Made by a program: the position numbers and the translations under genes. This document shows positions 13,063 through 14,944 of a DNA stretch of 14,944 nucleotides, piece by piece. The stretch comes from Thalassospiraceae bacterium (GTDB lineage: Bacteria > Pseudomonadota > Alphaproteobacteria > Rhodospirillales > Magnetovibrionaceae): the NCBI GenBank assembly GCA_030637205.1, contig DAOVVL010000009.1, positions 1 to 14,944 on the forward strand, given 5' to 3'. The notes under the pieces were generated by a model. The model was not told the origin of the DNA, ran no database searches, and was given only the letters and a program-made list of their open reading frames with translations. Position 1 is the stretch's first letter; each line of letters opens with the position of its first letter.

Positions 13063-14445
13063 ATGCACGAAAAACCATACGATCAACCGTCCGAGGATAT
13101 CACCTGGGACACAGGGTTAGCAAACATTGCTGACCCAGGCCCTGCAAAAAAGGTACTGGGTTGGATTGTCAACGAGATTTTGCCCAGCAATTTCGCCAAT
13201 TGGCTGCAACATTTCGTTGGCAAGATTGTCACCCACAACCAGGCCAATGCTATCAGGACATTCAGCGACATTGCCGAAGCAATTGCGTCGCTGTTGCCTG
13301 ATTCAATTTTTCGCTATGCCCCCGACGCGCTGCACACCTGGGGGGGTTTGGTAACCAAGGCCACCGCCAACACCGTTGGCACCAGTCGCCTTTGCACTGA
13401 CGGGGCCCGGGTTTATTATCTTGAATCAGGCAGTGTCTACGCAGTCACCCAGCGCGAGAACGTGGGCGGCGCTGATGTCGAGTGGAGTCACGCCGACGCA
13501 ACCCACAGCACAGACCGCGACACGGTTTATGATATCGACACGGACGGCGCCGTGGTCGCGTATGTGGGCGAGGATGAATCGGCGGTCAACATTGGTATTG
13601 GTTGGGTGTTCAACGCGCGCACAGGTGCGGCTCTGTTCGGTCCACAGGCGTTTACCAGCGTACCCCGCGCGGTGGTGGCTGACAGTCTCTCGACTGCACG
13701 CCGTGTCTTTTTTGTTGAAGATGGATCAACGCAGATTCAGGAATGGCGCGAGGGGTCAGGGTTTGCTAACTGGGTCAACACCAGCGAAACCATCAAGGAC
13801 ATTTGTACGGATGGCCAAAATATTTATGCCCTGGTGACGGGTACGTTTGACGCGATCAATGACATTTCATTGTTCTCATACCACAAAATCACCAAGGCGT
13901 TCACCTTACTTGATAATTTTACTGAAACTTCCCCCGCGTATGGTAGCACCCCGGGTCGGATTTGTTGCGATGGCGAGCACGTCTATGGCATCATTGACGG
14001 GACAGGTACAAAGGCCGGTAAGGTTTGCAAGTGGGCGAGGTCAGGGGGCCCCGCCGAGTGGTGCTATGATTTACCTAACGCAGCGTCTGGGGTTGATGGT
14101 ATTTTCATCAGCGTTGACGAGCGCTATGTTTATGCTAACGCTACTGAAGCAGTTGGTGGGGCCCTGTATATTTTGGACAAAAGGGACGGGGCTGCGATGC
14201 TCACGGAAACCACTTGGATCAACGCACACCAGCCCGCCCCGGATGGCGAGAAAGCTTGGTTGAATTCTACCCCCAGTGTTATCACTGCCATCAGTGCCAA
14301 GGAAGTCCCACGCTCGCCTGGGCTGTGGCTGCGCACGGGCGACGGCTACAACAACGCAACCACTGAGCTGGGTGGGGCGAAGTACGAAGCAACCAGACAG
14401 CCGGGCAGACGCCTGGCCCTTCCTTTGACACACACGGGGCGATAA
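13063..14445 (+). CDS. Tail-fibre-like protein with apparent beta-propeller body
   Basis: Protein of 460 residues, a candidate host-recognition protein. The N-terminus (KPYDQPSEDITWDTGLANIA, then AKKVLGWIVNEILPSNFANW) resembles the baseplate-attachment segment common in tail fibres ('kP..sDi.Wa..g....P....k..GW..ge.pp....N'). From about residue 106 there are repeated strand units: LCTDGARVYYL (110-120), DTDGAVVAYV (159-168), ARRVFFVEDG (212-221), ICTDGQNIYALV (247-258), ICCDGEHVYGII (300-311), DERYVYANA (352-360) and DGEKAWLNS (394-402). The spacing averages about 46 residues, which suggests a six- or seven-bladed beta-propeller (PQQ/WD-like). No catalytic motif of a depolymerase is seen. AAGGA before the ATG gives a strong start. 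The receptor-binding role is inferred from position and fold. Confidence 0.65.
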   Translation: MHEKPYDQPSEDITWDTGLANIADPGPAKKVLGWIVNEILPSNFANWLQHFVGKIVTHNQANAIRTFSDIAEAIASLLPDSIFRYAPDALHTWGGLVTKATANTVGTSRLCTDGARVYYLESGSVYAVTQRENVGGADVEWSHADATHSTDRDTVYDIDTDGAVVAYVGEDESAVNIGIGWVFNARTGAALFGPQAFTSVPRAVVADSLSTARRVFFVEDGSTQIQEWREGSGFANWVNTSETIKDICTDGQNIYALVTGTFDAINDISLFSYHKITKAFTLLDNFTETSPAYGSTPGRICCDGEHVYGIIDGTGTKAGKVCKWARSGGPAEWCYDLPNAASGVDGIFISVDERYVYANATEAVGGALYILDKRDGAAMLTETTWINAHQPAPDGEKAWLNSTPSVITAISAKEVPRSPGLWLRTGDGYNNATTELGGAKYEATRQPGRRLALPLTHTGR

Positions 14446-14447
14446 AA

Positions 14448-14846
14448 ATGGCTAACCGACAAACAGAAACCGTCACCTACCCCAGCGCAGGGGTCAATCA
14501 AACCATTGACCTTGAAGACCCAACCACCAACCTGGGGCTGCTGCCGGACCGACGCAAGGCAACCGCGCTGGCAGCGGGTAACAGTTTGCCCACACCCGGC
14601 GACGTCACCTTGGTTGTCACCAATGCCAGCGCTGTAGCTGCTTACCTGGCGCTTGATGCTGACCTGCCAGACCCTGGGGGCGCGCCAGGCAACGACGAGT
14701 CAGAGCCCACCACCAACATCATCTTTTTCCCTGCCACAACGGGCGTTGTCGCGGGCCCTTATTCATGGCCCGGGTTGCCCAAGCTGCGCATGCTGGCTAA
14801 CTGTACGGTGCGTGTGACGGCGGTCTACAACGTCAAGGGTGCCTGA
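14448..14846 (+). CDS. Small unknown protein after the fibre gene
   Basis: Protein of 132 residues, family not recognised. It has a Thr/Pro-rich start (TETVTYPSAGVNQTIDLED), then alternating strands (PGDVTLVVTNASAVAAYLAL), an acidic Gly/Pro-rich loop (about 70-85) and a C-terminal strand (LRMLANCTVRVTAVYNVKGA). No signal peptide or membrane segment is evident. The ATG lies three bases after the fibre gene's stop, with ACGGGGC upstream, and the stop is one base before the next ATG. Tight co-transcription with the fibre gene suggests a fibre-associated or virion-surface protein. That is context only. Confidence 0.6.
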   Translation: MANRQTETVTYPSAGVNQTIDLEDPTTNLGLLPDRRKATALAAGNSLPTPGDVTLVVTNASAVAAYLALDADLPDPGGAPGNDESEPTTNIIFFPATTGVVAGPYSWPGLPKLRMLANCTVRVTAVYNVKGA

Positions 14847-14847
14847 C

Positions 14848-14944
14848 ATGTTTGAATATTCTGGGGGGAATGGCCTGGTTATTGGTAGCAACCCCCGGAT
14901 ATTTCAACGTGTGCATTTATTTATTGTTGACACCACGGGGGGTG
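14848..14944 (+). CDS. N-terminus of an unidentified late gene (partial)
   Basis: ATG 14848 follows the upstream TGA by one base and has AAGGGT (14835-14840) at good spacing. The frame stays open to the window end, giving 32 residues that begin MFEYSGGNGLVIGSNP and continue through a hydrophobic strand (VHLFIVDTTGG). This is too short to assign. The context, directly after fibre-region genes, suggests another tail or receptor-region protein. Confidence 0.5.
   Translation, partial: MFEYSGGNGLVIGSNPRIFQRVHLFIVDTTGG

Noticed and set aside
13376..14263. Plus-strand open frames of 153 and 138 codons inside the fibre-like gene
   Set aside because: They are in another frame of a well-supported gene, lack ribosome binding sites and encode Arg/Ser-rich shadow sequence.
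1..14944. tRNA genes, CRISPR arrays, integrase or attachment sites, insertion sequences, diversity-generating retroelement
   Set aside because: No cloverleaf, regular repeat-spacer pattern, recombinase, transposase or reverse-transcriptase sequence, or terminal inverted repeat was found by eye.
1..14944. Apparent excess of the word GTTGAC/GTCAAC
   Set aside because: It appears often, but Val-Asp codon pairs and the preference for GAC explain much of it. Counts against a codon-shuffled control would be needed to call it a motif.

Overview
The window is a stretch of the virion structural (late) module of a contractile-tailed bacteriophage or prophage. All convincing genes are on the plus strand. 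They are packed with ATGA/TGATG-type overlaps or gaps of at most about 70 bases, which suggests one long transcript. No integrase, repressor, lysis, replication or clear host gene is visible, so a lytic phage cannot be told from a prophage. The host cannot be identified either. The moderately high GC, frequent GTG starts and AGGGG-type ribosome binding sites fit a Gram-negative (proteobacterial-like) host, but that is an inference.

Layout, left to right. (1) Head: the last 36 codons of an unidentified gene, then an HK97-fold major capsid protein with an N-terminal coiled coil and an unusually long E-loop region. (2) Head-tail connection: a gp6-like adaptor, an HK97 gp10-like neck/tail-completion protein, a head-closure-like protein and a gp12-like tail terminator. 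(3) Tail shaft: a DUF3383-type sheath, a DUF3277-type tube, a pair of tail-assembly-chaperone reading frames that look joined by a programmed -1 ribosomal frameshift, and an 810-residue tape measure protein. (4) Baseplate: a Dit-like protein, a baseplate plug, a gp27-like hub, a Gp138-type spike, a gp25-like wedge, a gpJ-like wedge and a gpI/DUF2612-like wedge. This is the compact set of a 'simple' myovirus baseplate. (5) Host contact: a tail-fibre-like protein with a baseplate-anchor-like N-terminus and an apparent beta-propeller body, a small unknown beta-rich protein, and the start of another unknown gene cut by the window end.

The genes would act as follows. The capsid protein builds the head and the adaptor, neck and terminator proteins join it to the tail. 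The chaperones coat the tape measure while the tube assembles on the hub, and the sheath then wraps the tube. On host contact through the propeller protein, the wedges trigger sheath contraction, which drives the spike and tube through the envelope.

The most notable features are an in-phase lambda-like slippery heptamer (GGGAAAC, 5775-5781) in the chaperone gene, the roughly 75-95-residue E-loop insertion in the capsid protein, a 10-bp hairpin just downstream of the capsid gene, and the roughly 46-residue repeat period of the putative receptor-binding propeller. I found no defence system, RNA gene, CRISPR array or insertion sequence. Family assignments come from recognising sequence patterns, not from database searches.
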